Of a stretch of DNA of 11,071 nt, positions 1 through 6,766 are shown piece after piece (positions within the stretch are counted from its first letter, which is position 1; each line of letters begins with the position of its first letter). The position numbers and the translations under genes were made by a program. The stretch spans positions 1 to 11,071 of the forward strand of contig CALFBU010000219.1 in NCBI GenBank assembly GCA_937951455.1, given 5' to 3'. The notes beneath the pieces are model-generated. The model saw only the letters and a program-made list of their open reading frames with translations. It was not told the DNA's origin and made no database searches. Source of the stretch: an uncultured Rhizobiaceae group bacterium (GTDB lineage Bacteria; Pseudomonadota; Alphaproteobacteria; Rhizobiales; Rhizobiaceae).

Positions 1-51
1 AGTTTCAAGCAAGATTGTTTTAACAACTCTATCAAGAAGGAATCATATCGG

Positions 52-1185
52 ATGGGGCAGCTTTCACGCATTGAAGATTTTATTACAACTCAAAGTCCAC
101 TACTGCCCAACCCGCCTATCCTTCAGATGTCCACAACTAAGCTTCATTTACAGGCGAAGCTTTTCCTAGACCATTTTTCTGGTAAAACTTCATATGCTGT
201 TAAAGCTAACGCTGAAGCCCCTGTAATTGCAGAACTGGTGGATGCGGGTATTAATATTTTTGACGTTGCATCCCCTTATGAGATGAAGCTCGTCAAGGAA
301 ATCTCAGCGTCAGCCATTTTACATTATCATAATCCAATTCGATCAAAGCAGGAAGTAGCCCTTGCGTTGAATGTATATGACTGTAAACGCTTTAGCGTAG
401 ATCATGAAGATGCCTTACACTCTATTTATGCGCAGACGCAAAACCCTGCCAAGATAGAAATCGCTATTCGCTTTCGCATGGAGACAAAAAGCAAAGCTAT
501 TCAGTCCTTTAAGTCTAAGTTTGGTGTTTTAAAGGAAGAAGCGGTCAGCTTGCTAAACAAAGCGAATGCAATGGGGTTTAAAACAGGGCTGACATTTCAC
601 CCAGGCTCCCAGACGACAAGCCCTGCACCTTATCTGGAACATATGCAGGAAGCTTTTGAAATTCAAAAACAGCTTTCAAACAGACTTCAGTTTTTAAATA
701 TTGGTGGCGGGTTTCCTGCGCATTATAAAATGATCGTGACGGAAACACTTCCAGACTTCTTCAAACAAATAAACGCAAAATATCATGCATGTTTTGATCC
801 GGTTATAACTAAGCTGGAATGCGAGCCAGGTCGTGCCCTTGTTGCCGGTGCTGGAACTTTAATAACGGACGTCAAAGCTGCTAGAGCCGATCGTGGCGAA
901 CTCTATTTGAATGATGGCATTTACGGTGGATTGATGGAATTTCATCAGTTTCCAGATCTATTTCCAGAATATACATCACCCTTGTCTGAAAATACCATGC
1001 CAATGAAAGAATGGACTGTCTATGGCCCGACATGCGATCCAATCGATGTGCTGCCTTATAAATTGTCTTTACCATCCACACTTAAAGAAGGTGACAAAAT
1101 TGAGTTTCATGGCGTAGGTGCTTATTCAACGGCAACCGCAACGCGCTTTAATGGATATGGCGCGATAGAAGTTCAGATGATTTAA
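52..1185 (+). CDS. Fold-type III PLP-dependent decarboxylase, probable ornithine decarboxylase
   Basis: The 377-residue product has the motif series of the ornithine/diaminopimelate/arginine decarboxylase family: an N-terminal TIM barrel carrying PLP, then a beta domain. Visible motifs are YAVKAN with the PLP lysine at K51, FHPGS with H183 and S186, the phosphate-binding loop GGGFP at 218-222, EPGR at 258-261, GPTCD at 325-329 with the dimer-donated cysteine C328, and GAY with Y358. GPTCDxxD favours ornithine decarboxylase over diaminopimelate decarboxylase, so the likely reaction is ornithine to putrescine plus CO2 in the cytoplasm. Lysine or mixed specificity is possible. Residues around 20-45 are divergent, and the usual FHVGS valine is proline. 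The ATG at 52 has AGAAGGA ten bases upstream, but the frame stays open to the window edge, so an upstream start is not excluded. The gene converges on rplQ and has no functional link to it. Confidence 0.9.
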   Translation: MGQLSRIEDFITTQSPLLPNPPILQMSTTKLHLQAKLFLDHFSGKTSYAVKANAEAPVIAELVDAGINIFDVASPYEMKLVKEISASAILHYHNPIRSKQEVALALNVYDCKRFSVDHEDALHSIYAQTQNPAKIEIAIRFRMETKSKAIQSFKSKFGVLKEEAVSLLNKANAMGFKTGLTFHPGSQTTSPAPYLEHMQEAFEIQKQLSNRLQFLNIGGGFPAHYKMIVTETLPDFFKQINAKYHACFDPVITKLECEPGRALVAGAGTLITDVKAARADRGELYLNDGIYGGLMEFHQFPDLFPEYTSPLSENTMPMKEWTVYGPTCDPIDVLPYKLSLPSTLKEGDKIEFHGVGAYSTATATRFNGYGAIEVQMI

Positions 1186-1192
1186 AATACAA

Positions 1193-1222
1193 AAAAGCCC
1201 AAAGCGTGTGCTTCGGGCTTTT
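1193..1222. terminator. Bidirectional intrinsic terminator between the decarboxylase gene and rplQ
   Basis: AAAAGCCC (1193-1200) pairs with GGGCTTTT (1215-1222). Past one A/C mismatch, an inner stem pairs AAGC (1202-1205) with GCTT (1210-1213) around a GTGT loop. On the minus strand the A-run at 1191-1196 becomes six U residues, giving a standard terminator for the operon ending in rplQ. On the plus strand the stem ends in UUUU, giving a somewhat weaker terminator for the decarboxylase. It begins 8 bases after the decarboxylase stop and lies 26 bases beyond the rplQ stop. Confidence 0.88.
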
Positions 1223-1247
1223 GAAAATTGGTATGTCTGAAAAGAGA

Positions 1248-1682
1248 TTATTCTGCTGTTGCAGTGCCTTCTTCAGCTTCCATTGCTTCCATACGAGCGC
1301 GGTCTACTGCGCCTTTTGCAGAAACATCACGATCAACCAGCTCGATAACAGCCATTGGCGCATTATCACCATAGCGGAAACCAGCTTTAAGAACACGGGT
1401 GTAGCCACCGTTACGGTCTTTGTAGCGAGGGCCAAGTACGTCGAATAGTTTTTTGGACTGCTCAACGTCACGTGTTCTTGATATTGCCTGACGACGTGCG
1501 TGAAGATCGCCACGTTTGCCAAGTGTAATGAGTTTATCAACAATTGAACGAAGCTCTTTGGCTTTAGGCAATGTTGTCACGATTTGCTCGTGCTGGATTA
1601 GTGCCGCTGCCATGTTTGCAAACATCGCCTTACGGTGACTTGCAGTTCTGTTCAGTTTCCGGCCTTTTAAACGGTGGCGCAT
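1248..1682 (-). CDS. rplQ: 50S ribosomal protein L17
   Basis: The product is 144 residues. Its N-terminus, starting [12 protein letters not shown], is the conserved L17 opening, and the core has the THPKAKELR-like segment as TLPKAKELR plus the RxxDxAPMAxIELVD-type end ([15 protein letters not shown]). L17 binds 23S rRNA near the exit tunnel in the large subunit. The C-terminus runs on about 17-20 residues beyond the E. coli protein as an acidic, alanine-rich tail rich in Glu and Met, as is common in alphaproteobacteria. A GGGGAG ribosome-binding site lies about 8 bases before the ATG. It is the last gene of the series, 84 bases after rpoA, and is followed by an intrinsic terminator. Confidence 0.98.
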   Translation of the reverse strand: MRHRLKGRKLNRTASHRKAMFANMAAALIQHEQIVTTLPKAKELRSIVDKLITLGKRGDLHARRQAISRTRDVEQSKKLFDVLGPRYKDRNGGYTRVLKAGFRYGDNAPMAVIELVDRDVSAKGAVDRARMEAMEAEEGTATAE

Positions 1683-1707
1683 GATGTGCTCCCCTTCTTC
1701 TTTTGCA

Positions 1708-1759
1708 GGATGGCCTGGCTCTTAAGACCATCCCTTTGGTTATGAGCTATTGTTAGCTC
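1708..1759 (-). other. Two tandem stem-loops in the rpoA-rplQ gap
   Basis: Just after the rpoA stop, the minus-strand transcript can form GAGCTA/TAGCTC around a four-base loop (1744-1759). Next comes GGATGG/CCATCC (1708-1713 with 1728-1733), extended inward by two pairs after a mismatch. Neither is followed by a U-run in the direction of transcription, so neither looks like a terminator for rpoA. They may stabilise or punctuate the mRNA; that role is inference. Read on the plus strand, the first hairpin is followed by TTTTT and would resemble a terminator for antisense transcripts. Confidence 0.5.
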
Positions 1760-1766
1760 TTTTTAA

Positions 1767-2777
1767 TTAGTATTGGTCTTCGTAACGCTTGGCGAGATCT
1801 TCGATGTTCTCAGGCGGCCAAGTTGGAATTTCCATTCCAAGGTGTAGACCCATGCCTGCAAGAACTTCCTTGATTTCGTTCAAAGACTTGCGACCGAAGT
1901 TTGGTGTACGAAGCATTTCTGCTTCTGTCTTTTGAATGAGATCGCCAATGTAAACGATGTTGTCGTTCTTTAAGCAGTTTGCGGAACGAACAGACAATTC
2001 CAACTCGTCCACTTTCTTGAGAAGTGCTGGGTTGAATGCAAGCTCTTGCACTTCTTCCTGTACTTCTTCTTTTTGTGGCTCTTCGAAGTTTACGAAGATT
2101 GAAAGCTGATCTTGCATGATACGCGCAGCATAAGCCACAGCATCGTCTGGTGTTACAGACCCGTCAGTTTCAACAGTCAGTGTCAGTTTATCGTAATCGA
2201 GAACCTGACCTTCGCGTGTTTTGTCGATCTTATAAGACACTTTACGAACTGGAGAAAACAAGCTGTCTACCGGAATAAGACCAATAGGCGCATCTTCTGC
2301 ACGGTTGCGCTCGGCAGGTGCATAGCCCTTACCAGTGTTCACAGTGAGTTCCATGCGAATTTCAGCACCTTCATCGAGCGTACAAATCTGATGCTCTGGG
2401 TTTAGAATTTCAACATCACCAACCGTTTGAATGTCAGCAGCAGTTACAACGCCAGGACCTTCTTTACGCACGACCATGCGCTTAGGACCCTCGCCTTCCA
2501 TGCGGAGAGCGATTTCTTTTACGTTTAGAACGATGTCTGTCACGTCTTCACGCACACCTGCGATTGAAGAGAATTCGTGAAGGACACCGTCGATTTGAAC
2601 TGCCGTAACAGCTGCACCTTGTAGAGAAGATAGCAATACACGGCGAAGCGCGTTGCCAAGTGTCAGGCCGTAACCACGTTCAAGTGGCTCAGCAACAATT
2701 ACAGATTTAAATTGAGTGCTGGAAACAACATCCAATTTGTTGGGCTTGATAAGCTCTTGCCAATTTTTCTGTATCAT
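1767..2777 (-). CDS. rpoA: DNA-directed RNA polymerase subunit alpha
   Basis: The product is 336 residues, close to the E. coli length of 329. Residues 1 to about 233 form the N-terminal dimerisation domain that nucleates core enzyme assembly; it includes [15 protein letters not shown] at 32-46. Residues about 234-250 are an acidic flexible linker, and about 250-320 are the C-terminal domain. That domain carries the DNA- and activator-contact surface: R264, N267, C268 and K270 match E. coli R265, N268, C269 and K271. The start at 2777 is chosen because MIQKNW matches family N-termini and AAGGA (2786-2790) sits 8 bases upstream; the frame extends to an ATG at 2819 without family similarity. 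rpsD, which precedes rpoA in E. coli, is absent here. Confidence 0.99.
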   Translation of the reverse strand: MIQKNWQELIKPNKLDVVSSTQFKSVIVAEPLERGYGLTLGNALRRVLLSSLQGAAVTAVQIDGVLHEFSSIAGVREDVTDIVLNVKEIALRMEGEGPKRMVVRKEGPGVVTAADIQTVGDVEILNPEHQICTLDEGAEIRMELTVNTGKGYAPAERNRAEDAPIGLIPVDSLFSPVRKVSYKIDKTREGQVLDYDKLTLTVETDGSVTPDDAVAYAARIMQDQLSIFVNFEEPQKEEVQEEVQELAFNPALLKKVDELELSVRSANCLKNDNIVYIGDLIQKTEAEMLRTPNFGRKSLNEIKEVLAGMGLHLGMEIPTWPPENIEDLAKRYEDQY

Positions 2778-2797
2778 AAAATATTTCCTTGGTTTTC

Positions 2798-2863
2798 TGC
2801 CACCATCCCTTCGTGGCAAATTTCAAGACATCTACCTGCAATGTGGATTTGTTGCAGGTGGAT
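2798..2863 (-). other. Two stem-loops in the rpsK-rpoA gap
   Basis: Seven bases after the rpsK stop, a 12-pair stem (2830-2841 with 2852-2863, one G-U pair, ten-base loop) forms around the core TTGCAGG/CCTGCAA. A second stem, TGCCAC/GTGGCA (2798-2803 with 2813-2818, nine-base loop), lies nearer rpoA and ends about 8 bases upstream of its ribosome-binding site. No U-run follows either stem on the minus strand, so termination is unlikely. An mRNA processing or stability role, or control of rpoA translation, is inference. Confidence 0.55.
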
Positions 2864-2870
2864 ATGGAAT

Positions 2871-3260
2871 TTATACGCGGCGCTTTTTCTTTGCACGACA
2901 ACCGTTATGCGGAATTGTAGTCACGTCACGAATAGATGTGATTACAAAACCTGCAGCTTGTAGTGCACGAAGTGCTGATTCACGGCCAGAACCTGGACCA
3001 CGAACTTCAACTTCCAAAGACTTCATGCCATGCTCTTGTGCTTTTTTGCCAGCTTCCTCAGCAGCAACCTGTGCAGCATAAGGTGTAGACTTACGTGAGC
3101 CTTTAAAGCCTTGTGCACCAGCAGAAGACCAAGAAATTGTATTGCCTTGAGCGTCTGTTATTGTAACCATTGTGTTGTTAAATGTAGAATTCACGTGAGC
3201 CATGCCCGATGTGATATTCTTACGTTCGCGGCGGCGAACTTTACCGGCTTCTTTTGCCAT
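2871..3260 (-). CDS. rpsK: 30S ribosomal protein S11
   Basis: The product is 129 residues, the usual length. It shows the S11 signature segments [16 protein letters not shown] (22-37), the [14 protein letters not shown] region, VRGPGSGRE (86-94), and the basic C-terminus IPHNGCR followed by AKKKRRV. S11 lies on the 30S platform, touches 16S rRNA near the E site and contacts S6/S18. The usual DVTPIPHNGCRPP is [13 protein letters not shown] here, a small divergence that spares the conserved asparagine and cysteine. AAGGA lies 7 bases before the ATG. It follows rpsM after 100 bases, a long gap for this pair. Confidence 0.99.
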   Translation of the reverse strand: MAKEAGKVRRRERKNITSGMAHVNSTFNNTMVTITDAQGNTISWSSAGAQGFKGSRKSTPYAAQVAAEEAGKKAQEHGMKSLEVEVRGPGSGRESALRALQAAGFVITSIRDVTTIPHNGCRAKKKRRV

Positions 3261-3313
3261 TTATGTATCCTTTTCTTCGATCTCTACACTGCCGTAATAC
3301 CAGCAGCTCCACC

Positions 3314-3335
3314 TGAAAAACCAAAAGGCTTTTCA
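3314..3335 (-). other. Stem-loop in the rpsM-rpsK gap
   Basis: TGAAAAACC (3314-3322) pairs with GGCTTTTCA (3327-3335) with one mismatch around an AAAA loop (plus-strand view), in the middle of the 100-base gap. A second weak dyad, TTAGG/CCTAA (3344-3348 with 3356-3360), abuts the rpsM stop. The minus-strand flank of the larger stem has no U-run. The role is unknown; I see no reading frame in this gap that looks like a gene. Confidence 0.4.
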
Positions 3336-3360
3336 AATTCAGTTTAGGCTGACGCCCTAA

Positions 3361-3729
3361 TTATTTTTTCTTGCCTGCAATAGCCTTTGCCGGGCCCTTG
3401 CGTGTTCGTGCGTTTGTGCTTGTGCGCTGACCGCGAACCGGCAGACCACGACGGTGACGAAGACCACGGTAACAACCAAGGTCCATCAGGCGTTTGATGT
3501 TCATTGAAACTTCACGACGAAGATCACCTTCAACCATGAAGTCACGGTCAATGATTTCGCGGATTTGAAGCACTTCTGCATCTGTTAACTGGTTCACACG
3601 ACGTGTCATGTCGAAGCCTGTTTTCTCCATGATGTCAGCAGCCCCTTTTGGGCCGATGCCGTGAATATATTGTAGTGCGATGATTACGCGTTTGTTTGTA
3701 GGAAGGTTTACACCTGCAATACGTGCCAT
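3361..3729 (-). CDS. rpsM: 30S ribosomal protein S13
   Basis: The product is 122 residues. [10 protein letters not shown] at the start, the helix-hairpin-helix-like [23 protein letters not shown] (95-108) and the basic tail ending AIAGKKK are diagnostic of S13. S13 sits in the head of the 30S subunit, contacts 16S rRNA and the P-site tRNA, and bridges to L5 in the 50S subunit. The start at 3729 is preferred: GGAG (3736-3739) lies 6 bases upstream, and the in-frame ATG at 3741 overlaps that ribosome-binding site. It heads the alpha-type gene group and is preceded by a 200-base structured gap, where its control most likely lies. Confidence 0.99.
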   Translation of the reverse strand: MARIAGVNLPTNKRVIIALQYIHGIGPKGAADIMEKTGFDMTRRVNQLTDAEVLQIREIIDRDFMVEGDLRREVSMNIKRLMDLGCYRGLRHRRGLPVRGQRTSTNARTRKGPAKAIAGKKK

Positions 3730-3753
3730 TTTTAACTCCATCTTTCGGTTTTG

Positions 3754-3908
3754 ACTTGCGTCCGGTGGAGGCCGGCCCTTGCAAGTAGTAAGACAAACAC
3801 ATTAAAGGCCAGCTTCTGATTCCATACATGAGAATCAGAACTGACCAGCAAATAGTTTGCGATTAGGTACTCGTTTAACGAGACTCCCCGCCAAGGTCAA
3901 GCGGGAAA
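3754..3908 (-). promoter_or_regulatory. Structured leader in the adk-rpsM gap, candidate alpha-group control region
   Basis: The 200-base gap can fold into several stems on the minus-strand transcript. From upstream to downstream these are: a GC-rich stem CCCGC/GCGGG (3887-3891 with 3901-3905, extendable by G-U pairs); CTCGT/ACGAG (3870-3882); GCAAA/TTTGC (3848-3860); a strong stem of about 15 pairs with one bulge (3807-3822 with 3832-3846, nine-base loop); and ACTTGC/GCAAGT (3754-3759 with 3781-3786) enclosing CCGG/CCGG. The strongest stem is followed by UUUAAUGUGUUUGUC, a poor U-run. A weak promoter may also lie here: CTTGAC at 3896-3901, then a 17-base spacer and a poor TAAACG. Autoregulation by a ribosomal protein is inference from position and structure. 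Confidence 0.5.
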
Positions 3909-3929
3909 CCCTTCTTTTATTTAAATCTA

Positions 3930-4580
3930 TTAGGCTGATTTAAGAATATCGTCCACTGAATTGAAGATATCTGCAATCTCGCCCATGCCATCAACTGATT
4001 TTAAGTCGCCTTTAGCGAAATAATACCCCAGCAAAGGTGATGTTTCTTTATAATAAGCCATCAATCTAGTGCGCATGACTTCGGCGTTATCATCTGGACG
4101 ACGTTTGAATTCTGTTCCGCCACAGCGATCACAAGTGCCTTCTGTCGCAGGTTTCTTGAATGTGTCGTGATAGCCCTCACCGCAATTGCCGCAAGTATAA
4201 CGACCCGCTACGCGTTCGACCAAAGCTTCATCATCCACTTTAAGCTCAACCACACGGTCCAGCCCCAGGCCTTTATCAGCCAACATTTTTGATAGTGCTT
4301 CAGCTTGTTCCAGTGTGCGTGGGAAACCATCCAGAATGAAACCGTTTTTGCAATCGTCCTGATCAAGACGCTCTGAAACAATTGCGTTTACAATATCGTC
4401 TGAAACCAGATTGCCTGCATCCATTACAGCTTTTGCTTGTTTGCCGACTTCCGTGCCGTTCGCTACGGCTTCACGCAACATGTCGCCCGTAGACAATTGA
4501 GGAATAGAATATTTATCAACAATAAGCTTGGCTTGCGTGCCCTTGCCGGCACCTGGAGGGCCTAACAGAATTAGTTTCAT
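3930..4580 (-). CDS. adk: Adenylate kinase, zinc-lid type
   Basis: The 216-residue enzyme interconverts ATP + AMP and 2 ADP in the cytoplasm. The P-loop GPPGAGKGT is at 7-15, TGDMLR of the AMP site at 31-36, DGFPRT with R88 at 84-89, and RRPDD at 160-164. The lid is the long type and carries four cysteines as C130-x2-C133 and C150-x2-C153, the pattern of a structural zinc site known in Gram-positive and some alphaproteobacterial enzymes and lacking in E. coli. Its ATG overlaps the secY stop by four bases (4577-4580), indicating translational coupling. Placement between secY and rpsM is the typical alphaproteobacterial arrangement. Confidence 0.99.
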   Translation of the reverse strand: MKLILLGPPGAGKGTQAKLIVDKYSIPQLSTGDMLREAVANGTEVGKQAKAVMDAGNLVSDDIVNAIVSERLDQDDCKNGFILDGFPRTLEQAEALSKMLADKGLGLDRVVELKVDDEALVERVAGRYTCGNCGEGYHDTFKKPATEGTCDRCGGTEFKRRPDDNAEVMRTRLMAYYKETSPLLGYYFAKGDLKSVDGMGEIADIFNSVDDILKSA

Positions 4581-5932
4581 TTTCTTCTTGACCCCTTACG
4601 CTTACCACCACGAAGCTTTTGGTTTTTCATCAGACCTTCGTATTGTTGCGCCAGCAAGTGACCTTGAACCTGTGCGACTGTATCCATGGTGACACTCACC
4701 ATAATCAACAGTGACGTACCGCCAAGGAATGCTGATATACCAACATTGCTCATAAAGACTTCAGGCACCAAACATACGAAAACCAAGTATATTGCGCCAA
4801 CAACTGTAATTCTAGTTAGCACATAGTCGATATGTTCTGCTGTGCGCTCACCAGGGCGAACACCTGGAATAAAGCCACCTTGGTTCTTTAGATTGTCTGC
4901 AGTTTCCTTAGGATTGAAAACAATCGCTGTATAGAAGAATGCAAAGAAAGCAATCAATGCACCAAAGAGGATCAGATACATAGGCTGACCGCGACCCAAA
5001 TAACTAACAACAAATGCCAACCAATCAGGCAGGTTTGATTCACCACCAGAGGTAAAGCCAGCAGCCGTTAATGGCAGTAGCAACAAAGAAGATGCAAAAA
5101 TCGCAGGGATAACACCAGCTGTGTTCAGTTTCAAAGGCAAGTGTGAAGAGTTACCTTCAAACATCTTGTTGCCGACCTGACGCTTTGGATATTGAATGAG
5201 GAGCTTGCGCTGGGCTCGTTCGACAAAGACAATTAGGAATACCAAAGCCACTGCCACAACCAATACGGTTAGCATGGTAGCTGTTGAGATGGCACCTGTG
5301 CGGCCCTGCTCCAGCAATTGTGCAATCGCCGATGGCATGGCTGCAACAATGCCTGCAAAGATGATAAGAGAAATACCGTTACCGATACCGCGTGCTGTGA
5401 TTTGCTCACCCAACCACATCAGGAACATAGTACCCCCCACAAGAGTAAGAACCGTAGAAACACGGAAGAACCAGCCTGGATCAGCCACAACATTGGAAGC
5501 CTCAAGCCCGACAGCTATACCGTAGGCTTGTAAAGTACCCAAAATAACCGTGCCGTAACGGGTATATTGGTTGATTACCTTACGCCCCTGCTCGCCTTCT
5601 TTTTTCAATTGTTCCAAGCTTGGCACAACCGATGTCATCAATTGCATGATAATCGAAGCGGAAATATAGGGCATGATGCCGAGGGCAAAAATAGCCAAGC
5701 GTTCTACCGCACCACCATTAAAGACGTTTAACAGGCCACCAATGCCACCCGCCTGCCCCTGAAAGAGCTGTGCGTAGGCACTGAAGTTGATCCCTGGCAG
5801 TGGAATGTAAGTTCCCAAGCGATAAACAATTAAAGCGCCGAGTGTAAACCACAGGCGCTTTTTAAGCTCGTCTGCCTTTGAAAATGATGAAAAGCTAAGA
5901 TTTGAAGCGAGTTGCTCGGCAGCTGATGCCAT
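4577..5932 (-). CDS. secY: Protein translocase subunit SecY
   Basis: The product is 451 residues, with about ten hydrophobic segments consistent with the SecY pore. With SecE and SecG it forms the inner-membrane channel used by SecA and by ribosomes for protein export and insertion. Landmarks are RLGTYIPLPG in the first periplasmic region (38-47), MPYISASIIMQL (87-98) in the second membrane segment, RGIGNGIS at 181-188, the cytoplasmic loop ending in RQVGNKMFEG (251-260), and GGFIPGVRPGERT (352-364) before the last segments. The C-terminus is a highly basic cytoplasmic tail (438-451). GGGAG lies 6 bases before the ATG. The gene follows rplO after a 107-base gap with a hairpin and overlaps adk. 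Confidence 0.99.
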   Translation of the reverse strand: MASAAEQLASNLSFSSFSKADELKKRLWFTLGALIVYRLGTYIPLPGINFSAYAQLFQGQAGGIGGLLNVFNGGAVERLAIFALGIMPYISASIIMQLMTSVVPSLEQLKKEGEQGRKVINQYTRYGTVILGTLQAYGIAVGLEASNVVADPGWFFRVSTVLTLVGGTMFLMWLGEQITARGIGNGISLIIFAGIVAAMPSAIAQLLEQGRTGAISTATMLTVLVVAVALVFLIVFVERAQRKLLIQYPKRQVGNKMFEGNSSHLPLKLNTAGVIPAIFASSLLLLPLTAAGFTSGGESNLPDWLAFVVSYLGRGQPMYLILFGALIAFFAFFYTAIVFNPKETADNLKNQGGFIPGVRPGERTAEHIDYVLTRITVVGAIYLVFVCLVPEVFMSNVGISAFLGGTSLLIMVSVTMDTVAQVQGHLLAQQYEGLMKNQKLRGGKRKGSRRK

Positions 5933-5991
5933 TGTAATCTCCCGATCGCCTTGAAAGGCTGATGATTAACGTCCTTCGGGACAAGATAAGT

Positions 5992-6020
5992 GTTTCGGCC
6001 CCAAATTGCGAGGCCGAAAC
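5992..6020 (-). other. Strong stem-loop in the rplO-secY gap
   Basis: GTTTCGGCC (5992-6000) pairs perfectly with GGCCGAAAC (6012-6020) around an 11-base loop. On the minus-strand transcript no U-run follows, so it does not look like a terminator. Two more small dyads flank it: GTCC/GGAC (5971-5974 with 5979-5982), and CGTCC/GGACG (6045-6058) inside the end of rplO. AAGTGT (5988-5993) could also pair with ACACTT (6031-6036), partly competing with the base of the main stem. The role is unknown; mRNA stability or segmental expression of secY is possible. Confidence 0.55.
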
Positions 6021-6039
6021 TGTCAAATAGACACTTTTA

Positions 6040-6543
6040 TTATGCGTCCTTTGGGACGTAAACTTTTTTCTCGTAAACTGGCTTTTCGAAAACCTTGACT
6101 GATCCGCCAGCTTTTTCGATTTTCACGATTGCAGCCTTGGATGCACCAGCAACTTCACAAGTCAATTTTGCTTTTAGTTCGCCATCTGAAAGAATGCGTA
6201 CACCGTCACCTGCACGACGTAGAACGCCTGCTTCAACGAGCATTTCAGCTGTTATCGTTGCTTTACCGTCAATTTTCTTGTCGTCGATTGCTTTTTGCAA
6301 TGCACCTACAGAAATGATTTTCAGATCTGTTGTGAACATTGCGTTCGAGAAACCGCGTTTTGGAAGACGACGGAAGATTGGCATTTGCCCACCTTCGAAG
6401 CCATTAATTGCTACACCAGAACGAGACTTTTGGCCTTTAACACCACGTCCACCAGTTTTGCCTTTGCTTGAACCGATACCACGGCCAACGCGTCTGCGAG
6501 ACTTCAAAGAGCCTGGATTGTCGTTAATTTCATTGAGTTTCAT
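6040..6543 (-). CDS. rplO: 50S ribosomal protein L15
   Basis: The product is 167 residues. The start [12 protein letters not shown] and the glycine- and lysine-rich extended arm (19-48, [15 protein letters not shown] and GQKSRSG) are typical of L15. A globular domain follows, with [15 protein letters not shown] at 52-66. L15 is a 23S rRNA-binding protein needed late in 50S assembly. It is about 20 residues longer than E. coli L15 owing to a C-terminal extension ending VYVPKDA. The start at 6543 is set by AGGAGA (6551-6556) 7 bases upstream; the frame's earlier ATG at 6585 lies inside rpmD and lacks family similarity. It follows rpmD by 19 bases. Confidence 0.98.
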   Translation of the reverse strand: MKLNEINDNPGSLKSRRRVGRGIGSSKGKTGGRGVKGQKSRSGVAINGFEGGQMPIFRRLPKRGFSNAMFTTDLKIISVGALQKAIDDKKIDGKATITAEMLVEAGVLRRAGDGVRILSDGELKAKLTCEVAGASKAAIVKIEKAGGSVKVFEKPVYEKKVYVPKDA

Positions 6544-6562
6544 AATAACGTCTCCTGATCGC

Positions 6563-6754
6563 TTAAGCGTCGTCTTCGACAACACGAACCATATGGCTCA
6601 CTTTGCGGATCATGCCGCGCACTGCTGGCGTATCTTCCAGCGTAGAACGACGGTTCATCTTGTTTAGTCCAAGACCAATCAAGGTTGCACGCTGATCTGC
6701 CGGACGGCGTAGCGGACTACCTGTTTGTTGAACTGTTACTGTCTTTTTAGCCAT
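6563..6754 (-). CDS. rpmD: 50S ribosomal protein L30
   Basis: The 63-residue product matches bacterial L30: a short beta start ([15 protein letters not shown]), the segment [14 protein letters not shown] (23-36) and the closing [17 protein letters not shown]30 binds 23S rRNA in the 50S subunit. It lies 12 bases after rpsE and 19 bases before rplO, the normal spc order. AGGGG overlapping the region just after the rpsE stop provides the ribosome-binding site about 8 bases from the ATG. Confidence 0.98.
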   Translation of the reverse strand: MAKKTVTVQQTGSPLRRPADQRATLIGLGLNKMNRRSTLEDTPAVRGMIRKVSHMVRVVEDDA

Positions 6755-6766
6755 GATGAATACCCC

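Noticed and set aside
2707..3081. Plus- and minus-strand open frames covering the rpsK-rpoA gap, a possible small gene in place of rpsD
   Set aside because: They run into rpoA or rpsK in the wrong frame, show no S4 motifs, and the gap is better explained by its stems.
3872..3901. CTTGAC with TAAACG at 17-base spacing on the minus strand, a possible promoter for rpsM
   Set aside because: The -10 box matches only three of six positions and the -35 lies within a hairpin, so it is noted inside the leader entry but not called as a promoter.
3930..5932. adk within the ribosomal cluster as a sign of rearrangement
   Set aside because: The secY-adk-rpsM order is the normal alphaproteobacterial arrangement, and the four-base overlap shows long association.
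6021..6026. Perfect TTGACA on the minus strand in the rplO-secY gap, a possible secY promoter
   Set aside because: No acceptable -10 element lies 15-19 bases downstream; the expected place is the GC-rich hairpin arm.
6095..6667. Open frame of 190 codons on the plus strand across rplO and rpmD
   Set aside because: It is the antisense of two well-supported ribosomal genes, has no family resemblance and no convincing ribosome-binding site.
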